This document shows positions 45,856 through 56,466 of a DNA stretch of 64,000 nt, piece by piece; positions within the stretch are counted from its first letter, which is position 1; each line of letters starts with the position of its first letter. The notes under the pieces are model-generated. The model did not search any database and had not been told where the DNA came from. It saw only the letters and a list, made by a program, of their open reading frames with translations. The translations under genes and the position numbers were made by a program. Location: positions 248,001 through 312,000 of the forward strand of contig NZ_NEJP01000004.1 of the NCBI RefSeq assembly GCF_002113125.1, in the 5' to 3' direction. The DNA is from Pseudomonas sp. B20(2017). Its GTDB lineage: Bacteria; Pseudomonadota; Gammaproteobacteria; Pseudomonadales; Pseudomonadaceae.

Positions 45856-47061
45856 ATGAAAACCCTCTGGCAACACTGCCACGTCGCAACCATGGCGCAA
45901 GGCGTCTACTCGATCATCGAGGATGCGGCCATCGTGACGTCCGGTGCACTCATCGAGTGGATCGGCCCGCGCAGCCAATTGCCGTCAGGCGAATACCCGG
46001 CGGTCAATGACCTGCAAGGCGCGTGGGTCACCCCCGGCCTGATCGACTGCCACACCCACACCGTGTTCGGCGGCAACCGCAGCGGCGAATTCGAGAAGCG
46101 CCTGCAAGGCGTCAGCTACGCCGAGATCGCAGCGGCTGGCGGTGGCATCGCCAGCACCGTGCGCGCCACGCGGGAAGCCTCGGAAGACGAGCTGTTCGCC
46201 AGCGCCGCCAAACGCCTGAAAAGCCTGATGCGCGACGGCGTGACCACGGTCGAAATGAAATCCGGCTACGGTCTCGATCTGGCCAGCGAGCGCAAGATCC
46301 TGCGGGTCATCCGTCGCCTCGCCGCCGAGCTGCCGATCAGCGTGCGCAGCACCTGCCTGGCCGCCCATGCATTGCCACCGGAATACAAGGATCGCGCCGA
46401 CGATTACATCGATCACATCTGCGCCGAGATGCTTCCCGCGTTGGCCGCCGAAGGCCTGGTGGATGCGGTGGATGCGTTCTGCGAATACCTGGCGTTCTCC
46501 CCGGAGCAGGTCGAGCGGGTGTTCATCGCCGCGCAAAAACTCGGTCTGCCGGTGAAGCTGCACGCCGAGCAATTGTCGTCACTACACGGCTCCAGTCTGG
46601 CCGCGCGATACAAAGCGTTGTCCGCCGATCACCTGGAGTTCATGGACGAAGCCGACGCCATCGCCATGGCTGAATCCGATACCGTCGCGGTGCTGTTGCC
46701 GGGCGCGTTTTACTTCTTGCGCGAAACCCAATTGCCGCCGATGGAAGCCCTGCGCAAACACAAAGTGAAAATCGCCATCGCCAGCGACCTCAACCCCGGC
46801 ACCTCGCCGGCGCTGTCGTTGCGTCTGATGCTGAACATGGCCTGCACCTGCTTCCGCATGACCCCGGAAGAAGCCTTGGCCGGCGCCACGATTCACGCGG
46901 CGCAAGCCCTGGGCATGGCCGATACCCACGGCTCGCTGGAAGCCGGCAAGGTCGCGGATTTTGTCGCCTGGCAGATCGACCGCCCGGCGGACCTGGCGTA
47001 CTGGCTGGGTGGCGAACTGGACAAACGCGTCGTGCGTCACGGCGTTGAATCAAGTCTGTAG
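45856..47061 (+). CDS. hutI: Imidazolonepropionase
   Basis: The 401-residue amidohydrolase opens 4-imidazolone-5-propionate to N-formimino-L-glutamate. Metal ligands are in '[23 protein letters not shown]' (near residue 65-80), 'KLHAEQLSS' and the later His and Asp blocks ('[10 protein letters not shown]', '[14 protein letters not shown]'). Length and motifs are those of the family. It starts at ATG 45856 and runs into hutG with 10 bases between. Confidence 0.96.
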   Translation: MKTLWQHCHVATMAQGVYSIIEDAAIVTSGALIEWIGPRSQLPSGEYPAVNDLQGAWVTPGLIDCHTHTVFGGNRSGEFEKRLQGVSYAEIAAAGGGIASTVRATREASEDELFASAAKRLKSLMRDGVTTVEMKSGYGLDLASERKILRVIRRLAAELPISVRSTCLAAHALPPEYKDRADDYIDHICAEMLPALAAEGLVDAVDAFCEYLAFSPEQVERVFIAAQKLGLPVKLHAEQLSSLHGSSLAARYKALSADHLEFMDEADAIAMAESDTVAVLLPGAFYFLRETQLPPMEALRKHKVKIAIASDLNPGTSPALSLRLMLNMACTCFRMTPEEALAGATIHAAQALGMADTHGSLEAGKVADFVAWQIDRPADLAYWLGGELDKRVVRHGVESSL

Positions 47062-47071
47062 GAGAGCGGTT

Positions 47072-47875
47072 GTGGATAAGGTTCTGAACTTCAAACAAGG
47101 TCGCGTGCCGCTGCTGATCAGCATGCCCCACGCCGGTGTGCGCCTGACCCCGGCGGTCGAGGCCGGGTTGATCCCGGACGCGAAAAGCCTGCCGGACACT
47201 GACTGGCACATTCCGCAGCTCTACGATTTCGCCGCCGAACTGGGTGCCAGCACCCTGGCGGCCGAGTACTCACGGTTCGTCATCGACCTGAACCGGCCGT
47301 CCGACGACAAGCCGCTGTACGCCGGCGCCACCACCGGTCTGTACCCGGCGACGCTGTTCGATGGCATTCCGTTGTTCAAGGAAGGGCAGGAGCCGTCGAA
47401 AGAAGAGCGTGCGACGTACCTGGAGCAGATCTGGACGCCGTACCACCGCACCTTGCAGGAAGAGCTGGCGCGGCTGAAGGCCGAGTTCGGTTACGCATTG
47501 CTGTTCGATGCGCATTCGATCCGTTCGATCATCCCGCACCTGTTCGACGGCAAGCTGCCGGATTTCAACCTCGGCACCTTCAATGGCGCCAGTTGCGATC
47601 CACAACTGGCCACGCAACTGGAAGCGATCTGTGCATGCCACGACGCTTACAGCCATGTGCTGAACGGGCGCTTCAAGGGCGGCCATATCACCCGTCACTA
47701 CGGCAACCCGGCCGATGACATCCACGCCGTGCAACTGGAACTGGGCCAGTGCACCTATATGGAAGAGTTCGAACCGTTCCGCTACCGCGCCGATCTGGCG
47801 GAGCCGACGCGGGTGGTGCTCAAGGAGTTGCTGCAAGGGCTGCTTGCCTGGGGCGCGACTCGCTACAAATCCTGA
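47072..47875 (+). CDS. hutG: N-formylglutamate deformylase (N-formylglutamate amidohydrolase)
   Basis: From GTG at 47072 (TAGGAGAG 5-8 bases before) the protein has 267 residues. The family motifs 'LLISMPHAGVRL' at the start, 'DLNRPSDDKPLY', 'LFDAHSIRSIIP' and 'FKGGHITRHYGNP' contain the metal-binding His/Glu residues of the FGase fold. It hydrolyses formylglutamate to glutamate and formate, ending the pathway that HutF feeds. A REPIN follows. Confidence 0.94.
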   Translation: MDKVLNFKQGRVPLLISMPHAGVRLTPAVEAGLIPDAKSLPDTDWHIPQLYDFAAELGASTLAAEYSRFVIDLNRPSDDKPLYAGATTGLYPATLFDGIPLFKEGQEPSKEERATYLEQIWTPYHRTLQEELARLKAEFGYALLFDAHSIRSIIPHLFDGKLPDFNLGTFNGASCDPQLATQLEAICACHDAYSHVLNGRFKGGHITRHYGNPADDIHAVQLELGQCTYMEEFEPFRYRADLAEPTRVVLKELLQGLLAWGATRYKS

Positions 47876-47893
47876 ATACACACCAGGAACCCT

Positions 47894-47981
47894 GTGGGAG
47901 CGAGCTTGCTCGCGATGGCGTCGTGTCAGTCGACATCAATAGTGACTGAACCACCGCCATCGCGAGCAAGCTCGCTCCCAC
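47894..47981. repeat. REPIN after hutG
   Basis: GTGGGAGCGAGCTTGCTCGCGAT faces its inverse ending at 47981. The 270-base gap between hutG and the next gene holds only this pair and a short leader. Confidence 0.9.
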
Positions 47982-48146
47982 AGTTTTTGTGGTGACCACA
48001 GGTTTGTGCACGGCTTGGGTCGCTACCGTGCAAATCCCGGTCGCCACAGTTCGTTTTTCCGTCTCGTCTGCTGCGTAATGTTTCGGCCACGGTGCAAGAA
48101 GACACCGATCCGAACAATAACCCGCTGCCGCACGAGACGATCCCAC

Positions 48147-49094
48147 ATGAAAAAACTGTTCACTCGTTGTGCGTTAATCCTCACCAGCAGTGCGCTGCTC
48201 AGCGCCGGCGCCATGGCTTCCGACGATGCTTCCTGCAAAACCGTGCGCATGGGCGTGGTCAACTGGACCGACGTGATCGCCACCAGTGGCATGGCCGACG
48301 TGCTGCTCAACAGCCTCGGTTATGAAAGCAAGCAGACCAGTGCGGTGCAGCAAATCATCTTCGCCGGCATCCGCGACAAGCGTCTGGATATCTTCCTCGG
48401 CTACTGGAAACCGGCGATGGACAAGAACATCGCGCCGTTTCTCGCCGCCAATCAGGTCAAGGTCATGGACAAGCCAAGTCTGGCGGATGCCCAGGCGACG
48501 CTGGCAGTGCCGGACTACGTCGCGGCGGCCGGGCTGAAAACCTTCGGCGACATCGCGAAATTCAAGGATCAGCTCGGCGGCAAGATCTACGGCATCGAGC
48601 CCGGCAGCGGCGCCAACACCACGATCAAGACCATGATCGAAACCAACCACTTCGGCCTGAAGGATTTCAAGATCATCGAGTCGGGTGAGGCCGGCATGCT
48701 CGCCGCCGTGCAGCGGGCAGTGAACCGCAAAGAGTTCGTGGTATTCGTCGGCTGGACCCCGCATCCGATGAACATCAACATGAAAATTACCTACCTGACC
48801 GGCAGCGAAGACGTCTACGGCCCGAACGAAGGCGCCGCCACCGTTTCCACCGTCACCGCGCCGGACTACGCCGAGCGCTGCCCGAACGTCCATCGACTGT
48901 TGGAAAACCTGACCTTCACCGCCGCCCTGGAAAGCCAGTTGATGGTGCCGATCATGGAGCGCAAAACGCCTCAGGAAGTGGCGAAAACCTGGCTGCGTGA
49001 GCATCCCGAAGACCTGCAACGCTGGCTGGCGGGTGTCAGCAGTTTTGACGGAAAGGACGGCGTGGCCACGGTTCAGGCCAGCCTGAAAAACTGA
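48147..49094 (+). CDS. Orphan choline/quaternary-amine ABC substrate-binding protein
   Basis: The 315-residue protein has a signal peptide ('LILTSSALLSAGAMA') and the ChoX/CaiX-type fold: 'VNWTDVIATSGMADVLLNSLGY', 'IFLGYWKPAMDKN' and 'YGIEPGSGANTTIK', with aromatic residues (Trp, Tyr) set for a cation-pi box and 'FVGWTPHPMN'. No permease or ATPase gene is beside it. In Pseudomonas such orphan proteins (BetX, CaiX, CbcX) serve one shared core transporter elsewhere. The TGA stop overlaps the ATG of the hydrolase gene (TGATG), so they are coupled. The exact ligand (choline, carnitine, betaine) is open. Confidence 0.85.
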   Translation: MKKLFTRCALILTSSALLSAGAMASDDASCKTVRMGVVNWTDVIATSGMADVLLNSLGYESKQTSAVQQIIFAGIRDKRLDIFLGYWKPAMDKNIAPFLAANQVKVMDKPSLADAQATLAVPDYVAAAGLKTFGDIAKFKDQLGGKIYGIEPGSGANTTIKTMIETNHFGLKDFKIIESGEAGMLAAVQRAVNRKEFVVFVGWTPHPMNINMKITYLTGSEDVYGPNEGAATVSTVTAPDYAERCPNVHRLLENLTFTAALESQLMVPIMERKTPQEVAKTWLREHPEDLQRWLAGVSSFDGKDGVATVQASLKN

Positions 49095-50011
49095 TGAGTA
49101 CCTATCTACTTTCACCGGCGATGGCGGCGTTCGTCGCCAGAACAGAAGGTTTTGCCAGCGATGACAGCAGCCTCGGCGGATTGCGCAAATCCTATGACGA
49201 CATGTGCCGCGCCTTCACGCCCGAACGGCCGGCGGGTCTGGAGGTGGTGGATTTCCAGTTGAGCGGGGTGGCGGTGCGCTCGTATCGCCCGCCCGTCCAG
49301 CCATCGGCCAGTGGCTGGCCGTGCGTGTTGTATCTGCACGGCGGCGGTTGGGTGGTTGGCGGGCTGGACTCCCATGATTTCATCTGCTTCGAGCTGGCCA
49401 CGGCGCTCGGGGCAATGGTGGTGGCGGTGGATTATCGGCTGGCGCCGGAGCATCCGTTCCCGGCCGGTTTCGAGGATTGCCTGAGCGTCTGGCGCGCGTT
49501 GCGCAGCGGGCCGTTCTGGTTCGATCCCGGACGGATGCTGGTGGCGGGCGACAGCGCCGGAGGCAATCTGGCGGCGGCGCTGTGCCTGGCGCTGCGCGAT
49601 GCCGGCGAGCCGCTGCCGGGCGCGCAGGTCTTGATCTATCCGGGGCTGGGTGGCGACGAGCAGTTGGCATCACGCAGCGAATGCGCCGATGCGCCGTTGC
49701 TCGCCAGCAGCGATGTCGATTGCTATCACGCCTTGTACCTGCGCGGCACCGCGAAGCCGAACGCTTATGCGATGCCGTTGCTCGCCGAGGACTTCAGCGG
49801 TTTGCCTCCGGCCTGGATCGCGGTGGCGCAGTTCGATCCGCTGCGTGACGACGGCGTGTGCTACGCCGAACGGCTGAATGCGGCGGGCGTCGACGCGACG
49901 CTGTACTACGGCGAAGGGCTAGTTCACGGCTGCCTGCGAGCGCGGCATCAGGTCGCCGAGGTTGATCGTCTCTTCGAGAGCCTGCTGGGGTTCATGGCTG
50001 ACAAATTGTGA
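49094..50011 (+). CDS. Alpha/beta hydrolase, hormone-sensitive-lipase type
   Basis: The 305-residue cytoplasmic hydrolase has the oxyanion motif 'YLHGGGWVVGG' (residues about 76-86), the nucleophile elbow 'GDSAGGNLAAAL' (Ser about 155), and C-terminal 'AQFDPLRDDG' and 'VHGCLR' for the acid and His. This is the HSL/esterase family acting on short acyl esters. It shares one base with the stop of the quaternary-amine binding protein, which suggests an ester of that ligand (for example an acyl-choline or acyl-carnitine) as substrate; that link is inference. Confidence 0.88.
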   Translation: MSTYLLSPAMAAFVARTEGFASDDSSLGGLRKSYDDMCRAFTPERPAGLEVVDFQLSGVAVRSYRPPVQPSASGWPCVLYLHGGGWVVGGLDSHDFICFELATALGAMVVAVDYRLAPEHPFPAGFEDCLSVWRALRSGPFWFDPGRMLVAGDSAGGNLAAALCLALRDAGEPLPGAQVLIYPGLGGDEQLASRSECADAPLLASSDVDCYHALYLRGTAKPNAYAMPLLAEDFSGLPPAWIAVAQFDPLRDDGVCYAERLNAAGVDATLYYGEGLVHGCLRARHQVAEVDRLFESLLGFMADKL

Positions 50012-50115
50012 CAGCGTGCGGGCATGCTCATTGACGTAAATCGGGTTTATGATGCCGGACGGCAGAATAATAGAAGTCCCCCCAGGGATGACCTCGACCC
50101 CTTACGGAGCGCGCA

Positions 50116-51087
50116 ATGCAGACTTTGTTTCCGCAGATCAAACCTCACGCACGGCACGATCTGGCCGTCGATGACACCCATACGCTGTACGTCGACGAAA
50201 GCGGTTCACCGGAAGGTTTGCCGGTGGTGTTCATCCACGGAGGTCCCGGCGCCGGGTGCGACGCCCAGAGTCGCCGCTACTTCGATCCGAACCTGTATCG
50301 CATTGTCACCTTCGACCAGCGCGGCTGCGGTCGCTCCACGCCCCACGCCAGTCTGGAAAACAACACCACCTGGGATCTGGTCGAAGACCTCGAGCGCATT
50401 CGCAAACATCTGGGCATTGATAAATGGGTGCTGTTCGGCGGTTCCTGGGGTTCGACCCTGGCGCTGGCCTACGCGCAGACCCACCCGGAGCGCGTGCATG
50501 GTCTGATCCTGCGCGGGATCTTTCTCTGCCGTCCGCAGGAAATCGAATGGTTCTACCAGGCCGGTGCCAGCCGTCTGTTCCCCGATTACTGGCAGGACTA
50601 CCTCGCGCCGATTCCGCTGGACGAGCGCGACGATCTGCTCAGCGCTTTCCACAAACGCCTGACCGGCAACGACCAGATCGCCCAGATGCACGCGGCCAAG
50701 GCCTGGTCGACCTGGGAAGGGCGCACCGCGACCCTGCGCCCGAATCCGCTGGTGGTCGACCGCTTCTCCGAACCGCAGCGCGCCTTGTCGATCGCGCGGA
50801 TCGAATGCCACTACTTCACCAACAATGCGTTCCTTGAGCCAAACCAGCTGATTCGCGACATGGGCAAGATCGCCCATCTGCCGGGCGTGATCATCCACGG
50901 TCGCTACGACGTGATCTGCCCGCTCGACAATGCCTGGGAATTGCATCAGGCCTGGCCGAACAGCGAGCTGCAGGTGATCCGCGATGCCGGCCACGCCGCG
51001 TCCGAACCGGGCATCACCGATGCACTGGTGCGCGCCGCCAGCAAAATGGCCCGTCGTCTGCTCGACCTGCCGCCCGAAGAAGCATGA
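50116..51087 (+). CDS. pip: Proline iminopeptidase
   Basis: The 323-residue alpha/beta hydrolase of the S33 family removes N-terminal proline. Motifs: '[12 protein letters not shown]' (near 35-46), '[12 protein letters not shown]', nucleophile '[10 protein letters not shown]' with Ser about 114, Asp in '[14 protein letters not shown]' and His in '[10 protein letters not shown]'. Its stop overlaps the dtd start by four bases (ATGA), forming a two-gene unit found in other pseudomonads. Confidence 0.95.
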   Translation: MQTLFPQIKPHARHDLAVDDTHTLYVDESGSPEGLPVVFIHGGPGAGCDAQSRRYFDPNLYRIVTFDQRGCGRSTPHASLENNTTWDLVEDLERIRKHLGIDKWVLFGGSWGSTLALAYAQTHPERVHGLILRGIFLCRPQEIEWFYQAGASRLFPDYWQDYLAPIPLDERDDLLSAFHKRLTGNDQIAQMHAAKAWSTWEGRTATLRPNPLVVDRFSEPQRALSIARIECHYFTNNAFLEPNQLIRDMGKIAHLPGVIIHGRYDVICPLDNAWELHQAWPNSELQVIRDAGHAASEPGITDALVRAASKMARRLLDLPPEEA

Positions 51088-51521
51088 AGGGTCTTTTGCA
51101 GCGCGTGAAAGGCGCGCGGGTCGAGGTGGCGGGCGAGGTGGTCGGCAGTGTTGATCAGGGCTTGCTGGTGCTGGTGGCGGTCGAACCCGACGACACGCCG
51201 GCCAGCGCCGACAAACTTCTGCATAAGCTGCTTAACTATCGAGTGTTCAGTGACGCCGAGGGCAAGATGAATCTGTCCTTGGCGGATGTGGGCGGCGGGT
51301 TGCTGCTGGTCTCTCAGTTCACCCTCGCTGCCGACACCAAAAGCGGGTTGCGCCCGAGTTTCTCGACCGCCGCCCCTCCGGCGCTGGGCGAAGAATTATT
51401 CGACTATCTATTAAGCAAAGCGAAACAGATGCATGGCACAGTGGCATCAGGTAGATTCGGCGCGGATATGCAGGTGCACCTGGTCAACGATGGCCCGGTA
51501 ACCTTCCTGTTACAGACATGA
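51084..51521 (+). CDS. dtd: D-aminoacyl-tRNA deacylase
   Basis: The 145-residue enzyme frees tRNA from wrongly attached D-amino acids. It has the two family motifs, '[13 protein letters not shown]' with SQFT, and '[12 protein letters not shown]' with the cross-subunit Gly-Pro element, plus 'KSGLRPSF'. It is translationally coupled to pip. Confidence 0.96.
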   Translation: MKGLLQRVKGARVEVAGEVVGSVDQGLLVLVAVEPDDTPASADKLLHKLLNYRVFSDAEGKMNLSLADVGGGLLLVSQFTLAADTKSGLRPSFSTAAPPALGEELFDYLLSKAKQMHGTVASGRFGADMQVHLVNDGPVTFLLQT

Positions 51522-51842
51522 AAGCGCTTGAAACATCTTTTTAAGGGCTTTTCGACTGAAAACAGGGAATTTTCGCGATAAATACTTTGTTACCCCTGAT
51601 GCGTTGTCACGCGGGCTACTAGATAATCGCGCGCTACGGGGATCAGCGTTCGTTGGTCCATTTTGACTTAGGTAGAGACTTGTCCGGATCCGATTGGGGA
51701 ATCATTTTGACCCAGCGGAGTCGGAACAATGCTCGCCAACTTGGCAAGGGTGCCCTGAAAGGTCGGTTTTTTTGTACCGAATCCCTCACAGGCACTTCAT
51801 CTGGCCGTTGGTTTATTGATCTGTTTTCGGCGAGGGTTGCTC
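51522..51842. other. Long leader region upstream of opgG
   Basis: It spans 321 bases without a gene. It is less GC-rich than its surroundings and contains CGGTTTTTTTGTACCG (near 51764-51779), a small inverted repeat with a T tract. I cannot assign a promoter with confidence. The length suggests a regulated leader for opgGH. Confidence 0.4.
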
Positions 51843-53657
51843 GTGATTGTTAGTCCCTGTAATGCAGCAAAATTGTCTGCCAAACGCTTGCGCAGCGCTC
51901 TGGTAGCGGGCTCGGCAGTACTCTGCCTGCTCAGCGCCGGCCAGCTTTGGGCATTCAATCTTGACGATGTGTCGGCCAAGGCCAAAGAGCTGGCCGGGCA
52001 GAAGTTCGAAGCCCCGCGCAGCAACCTGCCGAACGAATTCCGCGAGATGAAATTCGCGGACTATCAAAAGATTCGTTTCCGCACCGAAAAAGCCGAATGG
52101 GCCGACCAGAAGACCCCGTTCAAGCTGTCCTTCTATCATCAGGGCATGCACTTCGATACGCCGGTGAAAATCAACGAAATCACCGCGAACACCGTCGAAG
52201 AGATCAAATACGATCCAAGCCGTTTCGATTTCGGCGACCTGCAGTTCGATCCGAAGGCCACCGAACAACTGGGCTACGCCGGTTTCCGTGTCCTGTACCC
52301 GATCAACAAGGCTGACAAGCAAGACGAAATCATGACCATGCTGGGCGCGAGCTACTTCCGCGTTGTCGGCAAGGGTCACACCTACGGCCTGTCGGCCCGT
52401 GGCCTGGCGATCGATACCGCTCTGCCGTCCGGCGAAGAATTCCCGCGTTTTCGCGAGTTCTGGATTCAGCAGCCGAAGCCGGGCGACAAGCACCTGGTGA
52501 TCTTCGCCCTGCTGGATTCGCCACGTGCGACCGGCGCGTACCGTCTGATCCTGCGTCCGGGCAGCGACACCATCGTCGACGTCAAGGGCCAGATGTACCT
52601 GCGTGACAAGGTCGGCAAGCTCGGCATCGCGCCGCTGACCAGCATGTTCCTGTTCGGCGCCAACCAGCCGTCGAAAGTGCTCAACTACCGTCGTGAACTG
52701 CACGACTCCAGCGGTCTGTCGATCCATGCCGGCAACGGCGAGTGGATCTGGCGCCCGCTGAACAACCCGAAACACCTGGCCGTGAGCAACTTCAGCGTCG
52801 AGAACCCGCGTGGTTTCGGTCTGCTGCAACGTGGCCGTGACTTCAGCCACTATGAAGACCTCGACGACCGTTACGACAAGCGCCCAAGCGCCTGGATCGA
52901 GCCGAAGGGCGACTGGGGCAAAGGCACCGTCGATCTGGTCGAGATCCCTACCGCTGACGAAACCAACGACAACATCGTTGCGTTCTGGAGCCCGGAAAAA
53001 CTGCCGGAGCCTGGCCAGCCGCTGGACTTCGCCTACCGCATGCACTGGACCATCGACGAAGCCGCGCTGCACGCGCCGGACAGTGCCTGGGTCAACCAGA
53101 CCCTGCGTTCCACCGGTGACGTCAAGCAATCGAACCTGATCCGTCAGCCGGATGGCAGCGTTGCCTACCTGATCGACTTCGAAGGCCCATCCCTGGCCGC
53201 TTTGGCCCCGGATGCGGACGTTCGCAGCCAGGTCAGCGTCGGCGACAACGCCGAACTGGTCGAGAACAGCGTGCGCTACAACCCGGAAACCAAGGGCTGG
53301 CGCCTGACCCTGCGGATGAAGATCAAGGACCCGAGCAAGTCCACCGAGATGCGCGCAGCGCTGGTGCAGCCAGTGGTTACCGCTGATCTGGCCAAGTCTT
53401 CGGTGCCGACGTCCAATTCGTCGGTGGCCAAGGCCGACAAGGTTGCCGCCAAGCAACAAGAGAAAGCCGACAAGGAAGCCAAGGCCGCCGAGGCCAAACA
53501 GGCCGACGCCAAGCCGGTTGCAGATGCCAAGGACAAGGCCAACAAAGACGCCAAGCAGCCAGCCGCTGCGGACGCGGCCCCAGCCACACCGGAATCGGCA
53601 CCGACTGAAGAAGTCCTGACCGAGACCTGGAGCTATCAGTTGCCTGCCGATGAGTAA
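51843..53657 (+). CDS. opgG: Periplasmic glucan biosynthesis protein OpgG (MdoG)
   Basis: From GTG at 51843 (GAGGG before it) the protein has 604 residues: signal peptide ('[21 protein letters not shown]'), then the MdoG domain ('[18 protein letters not shown]' to about residue 520; '[26 protein letters not shown]', 'RHEDLDD'-type '[18 protein letters not shown]'). OpgG shapes the branched beta-glucan backbone in the periplasm. Between the core and the last strand '[11 protein letters not shown]' is a Lys/Ala-rich insert of roughly 70 residues ('[20 protein letters not shown]'), not found in the E. coli protein. It overlaps opgH by 8 bases. Confidence 0.95.
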   Translation: MIVSPCNAAKLSAKRLRSALVAGSAVLCLLSAGQLWAFNLDDVSAKAKELAGQKFEAPRSNLPNEFREMKFADYQKIRFRTEKAEWADQKTPFKLSFYHQGMHFDTPVKINEITANTVEEIKYDPSRFDFGDLQFDPKATEQLGYAGFRVLYPINKADKQDEIMTMLGASYFRVVGKGHTYGLSARGLAIDTALPSGEEFPRFREFWIQQPKPGDKHLVIFALLDSPRATGAYRLILRPGSDTIVDVKGQMYLRDKVGKLGIAPLTSMFLFGANQPSKVLNYRRELHDSSGLSIHAGNGEWIWRPLNNPKHLAVSNFSVENPRGFGLLQRGRDFSHYEDLDDRYDKRPSAWIEPKGDWGKGTVDLVEIPTADETNDNIVAFWSPEKLPEPGQPLDFAYRMHWTIDEAALHAPDSAWVNQTLRSTGDVKQSNLIRQPDGSVAYLIDFEGPSLAALAPDADVRSQVSVGDNAELVENSVRYNPETKGWRLTLRMKIKDPSKSTEMRAALVQPVVTADLAKSSVPTSNSSVAKADKVAAKQQEKADKEAKAAEAKQADAKPVADAKDKANKDAKQPAAADAAPATPESAPTEEVLTETWSYQLPADE

Positions 53658-56220
53658 CTCTCAAGTACAGCCAGAGACTCTGTCCGAGTACCTGGCGCAT
53701 CTGCCGATGACCGACGAGCAGCGCGCGGAACTCGCGGGCTGCCAGTCCTTCAGCGAATTGCATGAACGCCTGTCGTCCAAGACCTTTGACGCACCGACCG
53801 AAGCCGCCCAGGCTTCGGTGGGCAAGCGCCTGACCCTGAGCACCGCCGAAGAGCTGCAAGACGCGGAAATGCTGGTGCTCGACGCCAGCGGCCGGGTCAG
53901 CATGAAGGCCACGCCGCCGATTCGTCGGACCAAGGTCGTGCCGGAGCCGTGGCGCACCAACGTTCTGGTGCGTGGCTGGCGCCGCCTGACCGGGCGCACC
54001 AATCCGCCGAAACCGCCGAAGGATGAAAACGTACTGCCGGCCGCGCGCTGGCGTACCGTTGGATCGATCCGCCGCTACATTCTGCTGTTGTTGATGATCG
54101 GTCAGACCATCGTCGCCGGCTGGTACATGAAAGGCATCATGCCGTACCAGGGCTGGTCGTTCGTCGATCTGGAAGAAGTCCTGCATCAACCGCTGCTGCA
54201 AACCGCCACGCAAGTGCTGCCGTATGCGCTGCAGACCAGCATCCTGATCATGTTCGGGATTCTGTTCTGCTGGGTATCGGCCGGTTTCTGGACCGCGCTG
54301 ATGGGCTTCCTAGAATTGCTCACCGGCCACGATAAATACCGGATCTCCGGTAAAAGTGCCGGCAACGAGCCGATTCCGAAGGACGCGCGGACTGCGCTGG
54401 TGATGCCGATCTGCAACGAAGACGTGCCTCGGGTGTTCGCCGGTCTGCGCGCGACGTTCGAGTCGGTTGCCGCTACCGGTGACCTGGACCGTTTCGACTT
54501 CTTCGTCCTCAGCGACAGTAACGACACCGACATCTGCGTTGCCGAGCAGCAGGCCTGGCTGGACGTCTGCCGCGAAGCCAAGGGTTTCGGCAAGATCTTC
54601 TATCGCCGCCGTCGCCGCCGCGTCAAACGCAAGAGCGGCAACCTTGACGACTTCTGCCGTCGCTGGGGCGGTGACTACAAGTACATGGTCGTACTCGACG
54701 CCGACTCGGTCATGAGCGGCGAGTGCCTGACCAGTCTGGTGCGCCTGATGGAGGCCACTCCGGACGCCGGCATCATCCAGACCGCGCCGCGCGCTTCGGG
54801 CATGGATACGCTGTATGCCCGTATGCAGCAGTTCGCCACCCGTGTGTACGGTCCGCTGTTCACTGCCGGTCTGCACTTCTGGCAGCTGGGTGAGTCCCAC
54901 TACTGGGGTCACAACGCGATCATCCGCATGAAGCCGTTCATCGACCACTGCGCCCTGGCGCCGTTGCCGGGCAAGGGTGCGTTCTCCGGTGCGATCCTCT
55001 CTCACGACTTCGTTGAAGCGGCGCTGATGCGCCGTGCCGGCTGGGGCGTGTGGATTGCCTACGATCTGCCGGGCAGCTACGAAGAACTGCCGCCGAATCT
55101 GCTCGACGAGCTCAAGCGTGACCGTCGCTGGTGCCACGGTAACCTGATGAACTTCCGTCTGTTCCTGGTAAAAGGCATGCACCCGGTGCACCGTGCGGTG
55201 TTCCTGACCGGCGTGATGTCTTACCTGTCGGCGCCGCTGTGGTTCTTCTTCCTCGTGCTGTCGACCGCGCTGCTTGCGGTGAACACGCTGATGGAGCCGC
55301 AGTACTTCCTCGAACCGCGTCAGCTCTATCCGCTATGGCCGCAATGGCACCCGGACAAGGCGATCGCGCTGTTCTCGACGACCATCGTGCTGTTGTTCCT
55401 GCCGAAGCTGTTGAGCATCATCCTGATCTGGGCCAAGGGCGCGAAAGAGTTCGGCGGCAAGTTCAAGGTGACCCTGTCGATGCTGCTGGAGATGCTGTTC
55501 TCCATGCTGCTGGCGCCGGTGCGGATGATTTTCCACACCCGTTTCGTTCTGGCCGCGTTCCTTGGCTGGGCCGCGACCTGGAACTCGCCGCAGCGTGACG
55601 ACGACTCGACGCCATGGAGCGAAGCGGTCAAGCGTCACGGTCCGCAGACCCTGCTGGGTTTCTTCTGGGCACTGCTGGTGATCTGGCTGAACCCGAGCTT
55701 CTTGTGGTGGCTGGTGCCGATCGTCGGTTCGCTGATGCTGTCGATTCCGGTGTCGGTGATTTCCAGTCGTGTGGGCCTGGGTCTGAAGTCCCGTGACGAG
55801 AGCCTGTTCCTCATCCCCGAGGAATACAATCCGCCACAGGCGCTGCTGGCCACCGATCAGTACACCCACGAAAACCGCTGGCACGCACTGAATGACGGCT
55901 TCATCCGCGCGGTGGTCGATCCACAGCAGAACGCTCTGGCGTGCTCGCTGGCGACCTCGCGTCACGGTGAGGCCGAGCCGATCGAATGGCTGCGGCAGGA
56001 ACGCGTGCGTCACGCGATCAAGGTCGGCCCGGCCGGGCTGAACAACCATGATCGTCTGCAACTGCTGAGCGATCCGGTGGCCCTGGCCCGTCTGCACGAG
56101 CAAGTGTGGTCCGAAGGCCACGCCGAATGGCTGGATGCCTGGCGGGCCTCGGTGAAAGCCGATCCCCATGCGCCGCTGTTGCCGCTCAAGCCGGTGAGCT
56201 TGCAGGCGCAACCGGCCTGA
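53650..56220 (+). CDS. opgH: Glucans biosynthesis glucosyltransferase OpgH (MdoH)
   Basis: The 856-residue inner-membrane processive glucosyltransferase builds the linear beta-1,2 glucan. A cytoplasmic N-terminus of about 135 residues precedes two membrane segments. The GT2 catalytic domain has '[14 protein letters not shown]' at the start, the '[11 protein letters not shown]' DxD, '[22 protein letters not shown]' and the processivity motif 'RDRRWCHGN'-type '[14 protein letters not shown]'. Several C-terminal membrane segments follow. UDP-glucose is the donor. It overlaps opgG and is followed by a strong terminator. Confidence 0.96.
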   Translation: MSNSQVQPETLSEYLAHLPMTDEQRAELAGCQSFSELHERLSSKTFDAPTEAAQASVGKRLTLSTAEELQDAEMLVLDASGRVSMKATPPIRRTKVVPEPWRTNVLVRGWRRLTGRTNPPKPPKDENVLPAARWRTVGSIRRYILLLLMIGQTIVAGWYMKGIMPYQGWSFVDLEEVLHQPLLQTATQVLPYALQTSILIMFGILFCWVSAGFWTALMGFLELLTGHDKYRISGKSAGNEPIPKDARTALVMPICNEDVPRVFAGLRATFESVAATGDLDRFDFFVLSDSNDTDICVAEQQAWLDVCREAKGFGKIFYRRRRRRVKRKSGNLDDFCRRWGGDYKYMVVLDADSVMSGECLTSLVRLMEATPDAGIIQTAPRASGMDTLYARMQQFATRVYGPLFTAGLHFWQLGESHYWGHNAIIRMKPFIDHCALAPLPGKGAFSGAILSHDFVEAALMRRAGWGVWIAYDLPGSYEELPPNLLDELKRDRRWCHGNLMNFRLFLVKGMHPVHRAVFLTGVMSYLSAPLWFFFLVLSTALLAVNTLMEPQYFLEPRQLYPLWPQWHPDKAIALFSTTIVLLFLPKLLSIILIWAKGAKEFGGKFKVTLSMLLEMLFSMLLAPVRMIFHTRFVLAAFLGWAATWNSPQRDDDSTPWSEAVKRHGPQTLLGFFWALLVIWLNPSFLWWLVPIVGSLMLSIPVSVISSRVGLGLKSRDESLFLIPEEYNPPQALLATDQYTHENRWHALNDGFIRAVVDPQQNALACSLATSRHGEAEPIEWLRQERVRHAIKVGPAGLNNHDRLQLLSDPVALARLHEQVWSEGHAEWLDAWRASVKADPHAPLLPLKPVSLQAQPA

Positions 56221-56222
56221 TG

Positions 56223-56253
56223 AAGAACCCCGCGAAAGCGGGGTTTTTTTTGC
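56223..56253 (+). terminator. opgGH terminator
   Basis: AACCCCGC-GAAA-GCGGGGTT is followed by a run of T, five bases after the stop codon. Confidence 0.93.
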
Positions 56254-56277
56254 CTGCCGATTACCGTCGCGGATCAC

Positions 56278-56332
56278 GCGTTCCCATGCTCTGCGTGGGA
56301 ATGCAGCCCGGGACGCTCTGCGTCCCATCCGG
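56278..56332. repeat. Second palindromic repeat family, half copy D
   Basis: CGCGTTCCCATGCTCTGCGTGGGAATGCAGCCCGGGACGCTCTGCGTCCC covers the first two hairpins only; the distal half seen in copies A to C is missing. Confidence 0.8.
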
Positions 56333-56352
56333 CACTAGCCGATCAAAAAACC

Positions 56353-56380
56353 TTGTGCAAACGGACGAGTGCGTTAGCAT
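56353..56380 (+). promoter_or_regulatory. Possible sigma-70 promoter of the amino-acid ABC transporter
   Basis: TTGTGC (56353-56358) and TAGCAT (56375-56380) are spaced by 16 bases, about 86 bases before the start codon. Confidence 0.35.
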
Positions 56381-56466
56381 CCGTCCCCGAATTGGCGCAC
56401 CCGGACAATCTTGTCCATTTCTGTCGGTTTTCGCGCCGCAAACGCAATGGTTTTGGGGACTTGAAG

